Below, one piece after another: positions 12,590-25,450 of a stretch of DNA of 64,000 nucleotides (position 1 is the stretch's first letter; every line of letters starts with the position of its first letter). The DNA lies in NCBI RefSeq assembly GCF_020921035.1, contig NC_063156.1, forward strand, positions 25,158,283-25,222,282. The letters run 5' to 3'. This stretch comes from Rhodamnia argentea. Lineage: Eukaryota; Streptophyta; Magnoliopsida; Myrtales; Myrtaceae. The translations under genes and the position numbers were made by a program. The notes under the pieces were generated by a model. That model was not told where the DNA came from. It saw nothing but the letters and a program-made list of their open reading frames with translations, and did not search any database.

Positions 12590-13290
12590 ACGAACCTGTT
12601 ATATCCGTATTAATTCAGTTTTGAACTTTTTAATTGGATCGATTTAGTGCTAGACATTTTGCATTCGTGCCGGTTCGGTTTATTCAGCAAAATTTGGCTA
12701 GAAATCGCCGACATGGACGTCGGCCATCCTACGCAACACGACCGGCGTTGGCATTGAGAAATTTTAAAATACATTTGTTGAATTCTTTACAAATATTTTT
12801 TATTTTTGATTTTTTTTAATTGAGGGCTGGCCAGTATCATCTGTTGATTCTCGCTCGATGCTCTCACTGGCCACAGTGAGAATGTCAAGCCCCTCGTCTA
12901 ATCTGTTCCGAGATTGAAAGCAGAGACAGGTAAATAAATTTCGAGTAAACATCCTTACTTGTAGCCGGCGAAAATACCCACACCAAAATTCATGCAACAT
13001 CCTTGCTTGTGGCTGGCGAGGGCTTCCCAGCCATTGTCAAAGGATCGAACAACTACCCTAGTCAGCACTCAATAACAAATAAAAAGAAAATATTATTTAA
13101 AATTTATCACGACGGTGTGGGTCATGTCGCGTAAAATATCCGATGTCTATGTCAACGGTTTATGGCCAAAATTAGTCGAATGTACTAAACTGACACGAAT
13201 ACAAAATTTTTAAAATTAATTTAATTGAAAAGGTTATGATTGAATTGGTACAAATGTAATAGATTTAAAGCTTTTTTATTTACTTTTTTC
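12590..13290. mobile_element. Diverged foldback element with extra DNA in its loop
   Basis: The left arm (12590-12790, 'aattcagttttgaac', 'gtgccggttcggt') and right arm (13080-13290, 'ctgacacgaatac', 'gattgaattggtacaaatgtaatag') are imperfect inverted partners of the type seen at 2531-3000. The loop (about 12830-13075) contains unrelated moderately GC-rich sequence. Arm divergence suggests an older copy. Non-coding. Confidence 0.55.
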
Positions 13291-14395
13291 TCAAAAAGAA
13301 ATGCGCTAATACCTTCTTATGATTAACCTCTATACTCGTATGGACTAACAAATAGGATTTTTTTAATTGATTCTGCCATAATATCTCGTTAAGGATAATG
13401 TACTTTTCATTGTTTCTAAACTAAGATGGTATTGTCAAGAACGGGGTTGATAATTGAAAATAGTCTTTAATCAAATGAAATACCAAAGAAAAAAAACACC
13501 GTCAATCATCGGCCCTTACTTGAGGAAGGTGTGGGAGTTATTTATGCCAAATTAGAAAGAGAAATTAATATGACCCTACTATTTCCCTCCAAGGATTTTG
13601 TCAATTGAAGTGTTTTGTTGCTAAAAACATTAACTGTCTCGAATGAATTTTGCGCATGAAAATTATAAACTCGATCTATTCATGTAGGGAAGCACGATGA
13701 GTAGTTCTCGATATTTTCCATTTGCACAATACGTCGTGTAATTAAATGTATCAAATCCGATTCGTGTCATAATCGAATCGGTCTATGTTAGTCGGCCAAT
13801 GTCATAATCGAGTCAATTTATGTCGGCCAGCCAAGATCAAGCATAAAAATCGTGCCGGGGCACTGAGTAGCACCGTCCCACCTCTCTTTTTGCAAATCGT
13901 TCAATGACAAGAAAAATGAATAGCTATGGATTATTGTTAGGCCGATCGCTAATGATACGATTATTCTTAAATATTCGTGGTCGGATGGGTAACATATTTA
14001 TTTGAAAACAGTTTTATTATCGAATCTAGTATAAATCCAAGGAACAAGCAAAAGTCAAACCGACATTGGTCATTAATTCCAAGTTATCCGTTGGAGCATT
14101 AAAAACGACAACACGTTGCCTGCATTTTACCAAACGTCACTAAGTTAATTTCATCATGTTCGAGAGACCTGCCCTCGTTATCTTAAAATTATTTGACGGA
14201 AGGCTAATTTATTGATCTAGTGCTTTCTTCAAAGTCAAAGTTAATCGTATTCTATAATTGATTTCGTCCGCGGTTTGGTAAATTAGCAATTTATTTTTGT
14301 CAATTGTGATTAATGGAAACAATTCTATTTTTTGGAATATTGATCTTCATACCCAATGAATAAGTAAAAAGATGATGGGTCATTTGGTGGGAAAA
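13291..14395. other. AT-rich intergenic DNA, no feature recognised
   Basis: No open frame above 60 codons with a family resemblance, no RNA gene and no element ends were found. Confidence 0.5.
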
Positions 14396-14965
14396 TTACA
14401 AAAAAAAAAAGTTATAAATATATTGCAATCGTGCTAATTCAATCATAAATATTTTTTTTTGTCAATTGAATTATAAACCTTTTGTATTTGTGCCAATTCA
14501 GTCCATCCAGTCTATTTTGGCAATCCGACACTAACGTAGTAATTTTTAATAATATTTTGATATTTTTTAATTTTATTTATTTATTTTTCTTTTTTACCTT
14601 TTTTTTTTTTCTTTTCTTCTCTTTTTTCCTCCAACCAGTCACCGGATCGACGATCGGCCAAAGGCAAGGGCCGGCGAGGCCGCCCTCCCCAGTGGCCTTA
14701 CCTCTGGTCGGTCGCCGATTCAACGACTAGATGGAGGAAGTAGGCGAAGAAAAAAATAAAAGAAAATTTAAAAAATATATTGTTAAAATTGCTACGTCGG
14801 CACCAACGGTGTTAGCCAGAGTTTGTGCCAATGCCGACCAGCCAAAATTGGCGAGATAGATTGAATTGGCATAAATACAATAAGTTTATGATTCAATTAG
14901 CTAAAAAAATAGATGTAAGAGTGAATTAGCACAATTATAATAAATTTATGACTATTTTGATATTT
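14396..14965. mobile_element. Foldback element with GC-rich loop
   Basis: The left arm (14396-14570, 'ttgtgccaattcagtccatcc') pairs imperfectly with the right arm (14790-14965, 'agattgaattggcata', 'gtgaattagcacaattataataaa'). The loop at about 14630-14735 is GC-rich ('ggccggcgaggccgcc'), like the loop at 2531-3000. It is the same family with a different filler. Non-coding. Confidence 0.6.
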
Positions 14966-17329
14966 TTTCTCACACTTGACTTCAAACCATTTTTTTTGTC
15001 AACAAAGCTCGGGACAATGAAGCTGGGCAGTGGTCATCTGACTCAAATTCCAATGAGAATAGTTATCCATATCACAAGCGTGATTATTGCATCGAAATTG
15101 CAGTATTCATTATTTGTTTGTTTAATTAGCACTACAAGGTTACTTTTAAACTTTATTTTCAGTCACGGTGATCAAAGCACCGTTAGATCGAGGAAAATTT
15201 TCAAATAAGAGTCTCAAGTTGATCACGTTTCAAAGAATGACATGAAGTAGCGTGATAGTTTCAAATAATGACCTGAAGTGACCATGACTATTTCAAATAA
15301 TGATCTCACCTCGTCGGCTAGCCGAGTACAAGCATTTTCATCAAAATACGATTTTGACTTAATTTTCAATTAAATTAAATTAAACTTTAGTTAAAAAATT
15401 TATATATGTGGAAGAGGGCTATGGCCGACAACCCGTCGACCGGAGGTGAGGGCAAAGGCCTCACCAAAAACAGCCTTGCCTCGCACGGCGAGGGCTAGTT
15501 GTAGGCGATTGTCACCTCACCCAGGCACCGCCGGCGAGGGTGGCCCTCACTCAACTCTCTTTGGAATTTTCACTTCAGTCTCACAGCAAAACGGACGTGA
15601 ATAGGCCATTGGTGTGAATGAAACTCTTGCTTTTAATCAAGAAGGCACCGCTTAATTTGGCCAATTAGTCTAAGGGATTTGACTTGATTAGAGTGACATT
15701 TGAAAGGCACGAAACTGATGTATCGTGACAATTAGTAACGTGCCAATCTGTCTGTACTCTTATTCTCGCTGCCAAAAATATTTAACATGACTACAATATT
15801 TTTTTTTTCTGTTAAACTCTAGTGCAAATGTGTCAATTCATGCCCTTTTCAAGTTAAAATGTGCCGGGTCTTAATAAATTGATATGACAATGCCGCAACG
15901 ACAATAACTTTTACCCATTTTTTAATGAGCACCAATTTTTTTTTCATGTTTAATCTAGTATTTCAACTTCAAACTAATGACGAAATATGGAAAATTGCAG
16001 TCACCATTTGTTATCGCATTAGTTTCTCATCTCGTCCACATTAACCATGGTAGCTTTCCTTACGTTTGTCATATTAACTGTCCATGATACCAAGCAACGG
16101 TGCCTTTTGGAAATGACAAATTTTCTTTATTTAAATGCTGTTTACAAAAATTTTCGATACATGCTAGCGTAAGGACACACGCTATGCTTGCACAAAAAGT
16201 TTAGTGATTTCCGATAAGGAGATGATGACTAGTTGTTTGAGAAGGTAGATCGAGTCGAATGAAATAGAAACTTATGATGCGTATCACCAATCTCTTGAAT
16301 AAAGAAAATTTAGTTTTTTTTTTATGATTGCGTGTAATTAATAGGTTGAAAATGCAAATATATTCCATACCAAATTTGAATAATCAGTGTGCTTTGAGTT
16401 GAGGGAAAAGATAAAAAGAAAAAGGTTAGAAAAAGAGATTGACTGGGGGGCTCATTTACCAAGACAAGACAATCATGTCGTCTAAAAGGGTAACATTAAA
16501 AAATCAGATTGGCGACCAAAGATATCATCAAAATCGCTAACCTCAATTAATTCTCGTACCACAACGAACGGTTCTCGAGGAATCTTTTCCGCCCCTTTCG
16601 AAGTTAATTTTCCCGCCAATTCACTCCCCCTTCTCGCCGCCACCAATCCCAACTCCAAACCCTACTGTCAATCTCCAAATAATAATAAAAATTTCCTATT
16701 TCGCAACAAATGATCATTTCAATTTACTCCTCTAAGTTTGCTGCACGTCATTTTTTCACTTAATCCTATCGAAATATTAAAAAAGAAAAATTGTAATTAC
16801 ACACTTTCAAATTCACCGGACTAGTCGAAATTCTTCCCATATAATCTTTCCCCTGAAATCTCGAATCGAAAGTACAGAAAGTTCTCACCTTCGCGAGAAA
16901 AATCCGTTTCTTAATCCACGGAGCATATCAATCTAATTAAATTGATCACAAACCAATCACCCCTTGTTCTCGACAAATTTCGTTTTTCTTGACAATCTTT
17001 GAATTTTCTTTATGATGAAACTGCATTGTAGACTCAATTATGAGCAAAATCTGAAAGATCCGCAAGTGAGTTGAGATTGATGATGATTAATCAAGGGGGA
17101 CACAGCAAAGCAATCCAAATGACCTTTAAATCTTTTTTTGCGTAGCCTTTTACAAACTCCTAGGGGAATCTCCCGAAGCCCCCACTCGTCCCACGAAACA
17201 TGATTAATTATTGCGCATACCGATGCTAATCAAAGGCCTCCTCGTTAATCATTTGGTTACATAGGATAAACATCCACGTCCCACTGTTTCTCATCACTAG
17301 CCCCACCTTCTCGGCCGTGTGCCATCACT
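14966..17329. other. Intergenic DNA before the triplicated block
   Basis: It contains imperfect short tandem phrases around 15220-15310 (variants of 'tttcaaataatgacctgaagtga') and a GC-rich 'gaggccggcgag'-like patch at 15410-15550 similar to foldback loops. A promoter-like island sits at about 16560-16670. No coding exon was recognised. Confidence 0.5.
16608..16664. promoter_or_regulatory. E2F-like site and telo-box with no gene attached
   Basis: TTTTCCCGCC (16608-16617) matches the plant E2F consensus, and AAACCCTA (16657-16664) is a telo-box. The two commonly pair in promoters of cell-proliferation genes. The surroundings are C-rich like a plant 5' leader, yet no convincing exon follows on either strand. 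Chance occurrence is possible. Confidence 0.3.
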
Positions 17330-18246
17330 TATCCTGTCTGGAATTCATCTCGTCTCAATCAATTTTAAAAAGATAACGATATTATCTAAAGAAAACAATG
17401 ACATTTTTATCCTTTAAATGGACCATGATTTTTTTTTCCATTAATTATTTGATGCGGCCTACAAACTTTTAAAGATATTCATAGAGTTTAGAGATAACAT
17501 GGAACAAATTAAAAATTTCAAGAAGACATTGCACAAATTAAAAATAAAAAAATAGTTATGTTTTCAACTTTTTTTTTTTTGGTCGAAAAAAAAAATAGTT
17601 ATGTTTTCACCTTACACGATGATGAATCTATTAGAATTTTTTTTCAATTAACCACAAATAAATTGCATATGATATCAACATTTTCTTCTCGAATTATTTA
17701 CATTCCGACAACAAATTTGAGTTTTCAGACACTACAAGGAAACAAGGTGCCTCAAAACAATGAGCATCTTTTATTTCACAAAAAATTGAATGCTTTCGAA
17801 AACATTTTATTAAGAATAATCATTTAAATCTCTTACAAAAATAGATGAACGAAAAATATTTCGCCGATCACAAAAATATTTAAAATATTTTCAATTAACT
17901 AATTATTTTATACGATATAAGCTATTATTTTAAAAAATAAATTCATTTGTTATGTGAGTAAATTTTAAGGCTCCAATGTAATCGCATTTTGTATGAAAAA
18001 AAAAAAAAGCAAACAAATGATATTTAATATAACAATAATTCATTCTATTTTGAAATAAGTGCACTAGAACTTCTCAAACTTATTGCAATCAAATTCTAAA
18101 ATTTGTCAAAAGGTACAATCAAGTTTAGGAAGCTCAAGCCGCTATCATCGTCATCTTCATCACCAATTCACTTTGCTTCACTCAAGCGCGATATCCATCC
18201 AGAAAGCACTCACCGGCATTGGTCATTGGAGTTCTCAAGACGGGCT

Positions 18247-21200
18247 TCAATTGAAGTTAGACTGGGAATCGTTCTGATGTTCTGAGCCCGCGTCACGTTC
18301 AAGAACAAAGGTAATCGGCAATCTGTTCTCGTCATCTTCCTGACCATCACTCGGTGAAGCGGGAGCGGTCAATGTGACTCCATCTTCCAAACCATCATCA
18401 GATAGGACGAGAGCAGTGGAGTCATCGGCCACCATTGCCAACCTCAACATATAGTTTGGAAAGGTACTCGGCTTTACTAGTTTGAACTTGTGCTCTGGTC
18501 GATGTTGTTGGTTGAAACGGCCGGGGAGCTTGCAACGGGAATTGTAGCAATCTCCACAAAGATCAAAGCCAATCTTCTCAGCACAATCCTGACACCGGTA
18601 TCTATCCCCGATTATTGGATACATCTGTACATCAATACCCAAGGATATTACTATACAAAACCCAACCTAATCAACTTAATAATACCGACTTGTCACTTCC
18701 ATGAGTTAAGATAGAAAATTTGATTGGTCGCACTGAGGCCAAAAGTCTGATTACACCATCCACAGCGACAGATTCAGAAGCGAAGACATGAAAGGGCCAA
18801 AAGCACAATCCAACGGATTCAAAATATGCAGATTGCTAAGGAGAAATACAAATTTAGCATTTTCACATTTGATGAATGCTAAATGTTTATTTCACCCATT
18901 ATGAATGCTACTAAGCACATTGAACATGAAATTTCACTAAAGCTAATAAAGTCTGCAATACCAAAACATAGCAGATATTACATTTGATGTACGTTAAACG
19001 TTTATTTCACCAAGTTATGAATGCTACTAAGCACATTGAAGATGAAATTCCATTAAAGCTACAAAGTCTGCAATACCGAAACAGTCACAACAATGACAAA
19101 AGTTTTGATACTGAAACAAGATCATTTGAAAGATTAGTACGAAGTTCTAAATTGAACCACATGCATGCCTAAATCCACAATCTTTTGCTAATATGAAAGA
19201 GAATCGCTTGGTATCAATTGAAGTAGCAAAATAAATTAGTTCTTTCCATTCAGTAAACATTAAAGGAAAAACATTTTGCATTTTGCATTTTGATTAAGGG
19301 AGAGAGAGAGACGTAGAGCTTACCCCACAGTAATCGCAGCCAACTCCCCTATGGGTCATTGCAGTGTCAGTTGACCTTGATGAATTATTTTGTTCTTTAT
19401 CACCACCGCTATTACCTATTAACACAACACCACAACCATTGTGGCATCTCAAATATTATAAATGGAAAAGAATGATGATTGAAGCTACTTGTCATGATGG
19501 TATGGAAATAACCCCTTCAACTCTGAACTATAAAAGACGCAGAGCTGCAGAACATACGACATTTTGGGCTATCATTCCTTGAGACACTCGGTCTAGGCCG
19601 TGCAGATAATCTCCTCAAAGCATATTCTTCAGGAAACTGTTGCTCCAAAAAGTGATCCAGCTCCCGACAAACTTCTAATAACCCCCCTGGATGTCGGCTT
19701 TGACAAACTTGACATTTGATCTTTTCATCAGCTGGATTCACAATGCAAGATTCACAATATACTGGAAATGCAAACCACATAAAAGAGGAATTAGGATAAA
19801 AAATCATTTCTTATTTTAAATTTGAAAAGAATTTCCGAACCTAGAAGACGAACTAAATGTAACAAATACCATGGCCGCAATTAAGAGCAACAGGACGAAA
19901 AAGCAATTGCTGGCATTCTGCGCAGAGCACATCCGATACTGTAATCTGCTTGCAGCTTTTGTCTGAGCCAACTGGATGCCCATTCTCCTCTTCAACAGGT
20001 ATCTCACGTTTTTGTTTCAAGCCTTGTTCGAGACTGCTTGGACCGTTGCCATCAATACTTGGAACAGGCTCTGATTGCACCTTACTTGCACGGGGTTCAC
20101 CATTTCTAGAAGTCCCAGTGTCCACAAATGAGTTAGGGCCCGACCATGTCACGTGTGATTGTGAAGAACCAGAAAATTTTTGTTCTTCCTCATCACCTGA
20201 TCTCCATGCAAGAGCATCAAACTGCGGAGAGAAAGTTCCCATTCTCTTTTCTTCCTCTGAAGCAGACAAAGGTTTTGGAGGGGTGGGGGGGAAGGGGAAA
20301 GGATCTCAGAAAAGTTGATTTGTGCAATATTTTAACAAAGCTAAGCAGGTAGAAAAATCAGTGTAGAATTATAATAACCAGTGGATCTAATGATATCTTA
20401 TCCATGATTAAAGAGGACAAGAAAATGCGATCAAGCTTAAGAAGAAGCTTAGCAACCATCCTCAAAGGCACCATTTCATCCACCTCACCAGGTTGTTTAA
20501 TTGCTTCAATATAGAAAAGGTGCAGAACTCAAACTCCGACAGCAGAAAAGGACAATCATTTAGAACTGCATGTTAAGCCTTAAAGGATAGTACTTTAAGC
20601 ATACACTCTAACACCCGCTGGAGTGCCACTGATACTTCTGAAAATTAAGGCCCCATTTAGTATATAAAACAAAATAGACATTGGATGAGAAAACTATGGA
20701 GATTTATCTAAGTTAGAAGCATTCAGTCCAAATATTATATAAGAACTAATTTGGAATATGAAGTAGAAAGGTACAACCAATGGTCGGGCACTACCGCTTG
20801 GTTTCTAAGTACAGAATCAGCTAGCTAAGCTTCGTACCCAAAAGATTGTACATAAAACTCTCTATGGAAGGGCCTTGCGAGATTCCTAGTCAAGCGGACA
20901 TAGAGAACTCACCTAATATTTGTTTTTCCCTTCTCTTATAGGAGTCAGGATACATCTTAAGCAACAACAAGTGAAGTAACAGACAGATGCTGGGAAAGTG
21001 AAGGTACGGCTGCCGACAAAGTGGACATTGGGATTCGCGAAAACCATTCATTGATAGATGCACACACCAGAAACAGGACATATGGCCACAGGCTGCATCA
21101 AAGGAAACCGGTAATTTGTTAATGAGCAGATAGAGAAACTTCCATGTGTATGTGGAAAAGAGAAGCTCCTTACATAATACAACTGGCTTGTAAAGAAGGT

Positions 21201-22505
21201 CCCTGCAGCAAGAAGAGAAAAGATAGGTGAAACTGGTTCTCCCAAATATAAGAACATACAGCTGCTCAAATAAGGACACAACTGACATATAAAAAAGGAA
21301 AAAGAAAATGACCGGACCCAAAGCCAATGTGACAAATGCAGGTTCAGGAATTGCATGGCACAATTTCTTAGGATGATCCTCATTGTTGCAAATGGAGTTT
21401 TCTTCTTATGTTGTTTACATGAGCAGTATGAAAACTAGACCTTCATATTGAGCGACAAGTAAAATTTTAAATAAAACCTCATCACTTGCATTTGAAAAGA
21501 TGGGACAAGACATAGAAGCTAATCATATAAACTGAGGAATCAGCAGCTAACTTTATCCGCAAAACATGAACACGAAATTGAGGACATAAAAAGGACACCA
21601 AGGGAGGAAAGGAGTCCACTGCAAATTTTAAGAGACTGCCATAGTCGAAATCTCGACTTCTGTTACAACAAGGTAAACAAAGTACACCAAGAATAAAAGC
21701 CATGCCAGCCATTACAGAGTTTGGATCATTATTATCTAGGCATTTCAGCTAGAAATTATCAGATGATAAGCCCGTTCGCAATTAAAGAAGACACAAGGAA
21801 AGCATAATGAAACCTGCAATTGAAGACCAAACTGTGGAATTCCAAAACCAGTATCAAGATGACAATTTATTTACGTTAATTATCATTTCGTACCGTCATT
21901 AGAGAGGCTGCTAGAATGATGCTCCATGACAAAAAAGAAACCCACAATTTATAGTCAAAAATCATTTCCTTTCACCGGAGCCCTCCATCAAAATCTAGCT
22001 TTTCTGAAGGCCACATCGTATATAGCACCGATCTTAACCCCATTGAGGCAATTTTTAAAGCTCGATTGATGCACAAAACGCCTAAGCGAGAAAGCGAAAG
22101 TTAAAATGCCCTTTCGCATCAGTTCATTTTCCCTCTTTTCCCCGTCCGAGTAACTTCAGCGTCAATAAGCAAACGGATTATCGCCCAAGACACAATACCA
22201 ATCTTCTCGCACACTGTAAACCATTATCTTCGCGAAAACCACAAGAGACAGTCGCATCGCATACACACGCGCGAAACTAGCCGAATTGGCACGAAACCAC
22301 GGACTGCCGCAAGGCATAGACACGCGATTAAAACGAAATCCCTCCAATCCTCCAAATGGACGGAGACACGTGCCTTTCCCACGCAGCAATCGGCGGAAAA
22401 GAAAGAGAACAAAGAGAGAAGCGCTCACAGGCAAATGCAGCAAGTGAAAGATTCGCAGACTTGCTCGGGTTCGGCGTCTTCTATCAGCACCGATCGATCC
22501 TCCAT
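18247..22505 (-). CDS. PRT1: PRT1 E3 ubiquitin ligase, copy A (intact)
   Basis: Ubiquitin ligase that in Arabidopsis recognises aromatic N-terminal residues (N-degrons) and marks the protein for the proteasome. Seven exons, from high to low: 22505-22429, 21202-21174, 21092-20913, 20256-19870, 19761-19558, 19415-19324, 18624-18247. All junctions are in phase; 448 residues (Arabidopsis PRT1 has about 410). RING1 spans 22-61 (Cys22, 25, 37, His39, Cys42, 45, 58, 61), RING2 207-244 (Cys207, 210, 222, His224, Cys227, 230, 241, 244). The ZZ finger starts at Cys319/Cys322 and ends near His364/His368. An acidic polar tail follows. The start MEDRSVLIED fits the short N-terminus of the family, although an in-frame ATG exists 46 codons upstream (22643). 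No lesion is seen. Neighbours B and C are its paralogues. Confidence 0.93.
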
Positions 22506-22720
22506 TTGGGGCCGACTCCTCCAAAGAGCGAAGCTGGACGGAGATGGGAAAGACGAGGCCCAAAGATGGAGAAACCGGAGAGGCCGTGGAGACGACGAGC
22601 CTCGAGAGATTGAAAGATTTCCAATACAGGGAAGCTCAGACAAAGAGCGCGAGAGAGAGAGACAGAGAATCAGACCAGACCCTTCAATCCAGGCGAAGTC
22701 CGAATAATTTTAGGAATGCT
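22506..22720 (-). promoter_or_regulatory. 5' leader and proximal promoter of PRT1 copy A
   Basis: GC-rich leader with a GAGAGA run (plus-strand about 22650-22660). It is nearly identical to the segment at 40897-41100 in unit C and absent from unit B. No TATA box was assigned. Confidence 0.5.
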
Positions 22721-22961
22721 TAGGATGTAAGTTTCTAGTAACCGCCTCTAGAAAAATCTAACTGGGAGATTCTTTTGGGGTCCAATTTTGTCGTTTTGGT
22801 AGAATTGATGGTGAAATGTCAAACCCTTGATCTGTGAATTTCTAATTTTTTTTTTACTTTCTTTTCCCAACTAAATGAATTTGCTGTGTATATACTCTTG
22901 TCACTTTAATCTAAATTTTCTATCGCATGTTGCGATAAAATCATTTTAGTTAAGATGAGCC

Positions 22962-23476
22962 TAGAGGTGGTTGGTTCTAGGTTGAGTCGGTTCCAAATTT
23001 AGAAACCCGAAACCTATCTTATTAGAATCGATTCACAATTTTTGAAAGCTATAACCTGCACTCTTTATGTTTGAACCTACCTTTTTTTGGGTCTGGTTCG
23101 AACAAGACGGTTTAACATAAAAGACGAACGAGGGCGAGCGAACAAAGGCAAGTCGGGAATGAGCGAGGGCTGTGAGGCTCGAACTAGTAAGGGCGAGCTA
23201 CGAGCGAGCAAGGAGGAGGGTGAGTGGAGATCAAGACTAAGAGAGAGAGAGAGAACGGTGAAGTGTCTAAGTGATATAAGCGGGAACATACAAAAAAATA
23301 TGATTCCAAATTCGATCCGATTGATTACGCTCTTGAGTGGTTCTTTACTCGAAATTAAGAGCCGGACCGATTCTCACCGGTTCCGGGACAATTGAACCGA
23401 GATCCTAGAATGGGATCGATTTTTAGGGTGATTCGGTTAGATTCCGAAGCAAACTCGGCCCGATTGCACTACCCTA
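22962..23476. mobile_element. Old hAT-type element in unit A
   Basis: The element starts TAGAGGTGG and ends CTACCCTA. Its flanks are GATGAGCC (22954-22961) and AATGAGCC (23477-23484), an 8-base duplication with one mismatch. The GGTTC-rich body resembles the element at 3496-4126. The equivalent in unit C (41353-41828) has the same flanks, so the insertion predates the triplication. Non-coding. Confidence 0.65.
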
Positions 23477-23680
23477 AATGAGCCGGAGAATATAAATTGC
23501 ACATATTGATGTGGTGTTCTTAGAATCTTCAGTTGATTTTATATTATTTTTATCAATTTGAATCTATATTATCTCTTTTTTAATCGAGAAATTTGAATAG
23601 TTTACGGTAGCATAATATTTCATAATCGTGGGCTAAAATCTTTCTTCTTATCATTTCATTTCAAATTTAAAAGCATGTAA

Positions 23681-25239
23681 GGCTCCGTTTATTTCGCGAA
23701 AAATGAAGCGTTTCTGAAAAATGTTTTTCGGGAAGTTGTTTTCTAAGAAAATAGTTTTATTTTCCAGTGTTTGGCTTAAATTTGAAAATGCATCGGAAAA
23801 TATTTTCCGCCGTTTGGTAAGGAAAATATTTTTCGCCATCCGTAATTTTTTTGATTATTTTTTATTTTTTCATTTCTGACTTTTTAAATTCGAATTTTTT
23901 TTCTTTTTAATTTTTTAAATTTCTTTTCTTTTTTTCTTTTCTATTTCTTCCTCCTCCTCTTTTCTTCCTTCCTACGCCCCCGCTCCTTCCTCCGCTACTG
24001 CTGCTCCTCCGCCGCTTCTTTTTCCAAGAGTCCAAACGCCAACCAGAAACAGCAAAAGGCAAGCATCAAACTTCGTCGCCCTCGTTGGAACTTCTTTCAC
24101 GGGACAACCACTGACCATGGCGACCGGCAGCCGAGCCTCGCTACCAACTGGCGAGGCGAGCCTCGGCCTCGCTAGATCTGGCGAGCTCGTGGCTCGCCTC
24201 GTCGCCTCGAGCTCGCCATCGAAGAGACCGCGAGGCAAACCGTGGCCTTGTGAGGAGATTCGAGCCTCGCGACTAGTGAGGCGAATCGTGGCCTCACGAG
24301 GAGATTTGGCGAACTTGTGGCTCGCCTCGCTGCATTGAGCTCGCCGTCGCAGCTTTGTCTGGAATCGAGCATGGAAGAGAGAACCAGCCGCGAGGAGAGA
24401 GAACGAGAAGGTGAAGAAAAGAGAGAAATAGGCATTTTAGAGAGAGAGTGGGGATTTTCGAGATAGAGCATGAGGAGCAAAAAACTTGGGGAGGGATTTT
24501 AGGGTCTATATGGTAACGTTTCGTTCCCCGAGAACATATTTAGAACAGAAATATTTTTTTGTGTTTTTGTTCCTGGCTACGATTTTCAAGAACAGAAACG
24601 CATTTGGCAAGTAAAAAAAATATATTTTTTTCACCAAAAGGAAGGATCTACAACAAGCGGTCGGCGAGGGCGGAGGCCGACGATTGGTGGCGGTGGGTAG
24701 CGATGGCGAGGGGGCCAACCGGCGATGGTGGAGGGGGGCGGCGAGCGGTGGCGGCGGATGGCGGGCGAGCGGCTGCAGGGGGCGGGCGACGGCGGCCGCG
24801 TCAACTCCTCGCCGATGATGGTGGGTCGTGGTGTTTTGCACAAGCTCGCCTTAGAGTTGTTTTTAAAAAGTGTTCCGAAAAACAAGAAACAAGTTTTTTT
24901 TGTTCCTTAATTTTGCTTCAAAAGTGTTATCCGGAACACTTTTGGAACATTTTTTTATGATACGCGTTTCTATTCCAAAAGTGTTCCCTTAACACTTTCG
25001 GAATGAAAACACTTTCCAGGGAGTGTTACCATACGGGCCCTTAGTATTCATAGAGGCCGTGAGATTGGAAAATGATTTCCGATTTTTTGAAAATGGAAAT
25101 CATTTTCCTCAACTTTGGAAGGTTTTTCCCGTTGACCAAAAGATATTTTCTATTGACTATCCATTTTCCGTCTCCCAAACGCCGGAAATTGAGGAAAATA
25201 TTTTCCGAAAAAATATTTTTCATGAAACAAACGGAATCT
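23681..25239. mobile_element. Long foldback element in unit A, with GC-rich interior and a nested insertion
   Basis: The left end 'ggctccgtttatttcgcg' is an imperfect inverted partner of the right end 'catgaaacaaacggaatct'. Both arms are rich in GGAAAATATTTTCC-type phrases. The interior (23940-24480) is GC-rich with many 'gcctcgc' and 'gagctcgcc' phrases. Its open frames (A/S/R-rich) look like by-products of that composition, not a gene. Flanks share ATGTAA, a weak hint of a longer target-site duplication. A second element is nested at 24502-25040. The counterpart in unit C is 42035-43035. Confidence 0.6.
24502..25040. mobile_element. PIF/Harbinger-like (Tourist-type) non-autonomous element nested in unit A
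   Basis: The 5' end GGGTCTATATGGTAAC matches the reverse complement of the 3' end (GGGCCCGTATGGTAAC) with few mismatches. The flanking TTA (24499-24501 and 25041-25043) is the 3-base duplication typical of PIF/Harbinger. Unit C at 42852-42854 has the single TTA and no insert, which is a clean empty site. Subterminal repeats 'agtgttcc' and 'ggaacact' are present. The GC-rich centre (about 24655-24830) carries G/A/R-rich frames without family resemblance. Confidence 0.75.
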
Positions 25240-25450
25240 AAATGTAATGGGTATTTTTTTTTCAGACAAGGATTCTCTTGCCCAATAATTAGGAAGGTAG
25301 ATGATAACTATTGTAACATAATTTGAAACCAACCCCAAAACCCCCGCCCCCTTTAAAAAAAAAAAAAATTTGTAACAGAAAGCCGGCAAAAATTCAATTT
25401 TTGAATTCATTCCATAATTTTGCTAACAGTAAAATAACAACTTCAACTCT

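Noticed and set aside
23972-24480. Ala/Ser/Arg-rich open frames on both strands in the GC-rich foldback interior (also 33310-33812 and 42325-42862)
   Set aside because: Frames overlap on both strands and are created by repeated 'gcctcgc' words; the element explains them.
24559-24960. Gly/Ala/Arg-rich 133-codon frame
   Set aside because: It lies wholly within the PIF-like insertion and its GC-rich centre, and resembles no transposase.
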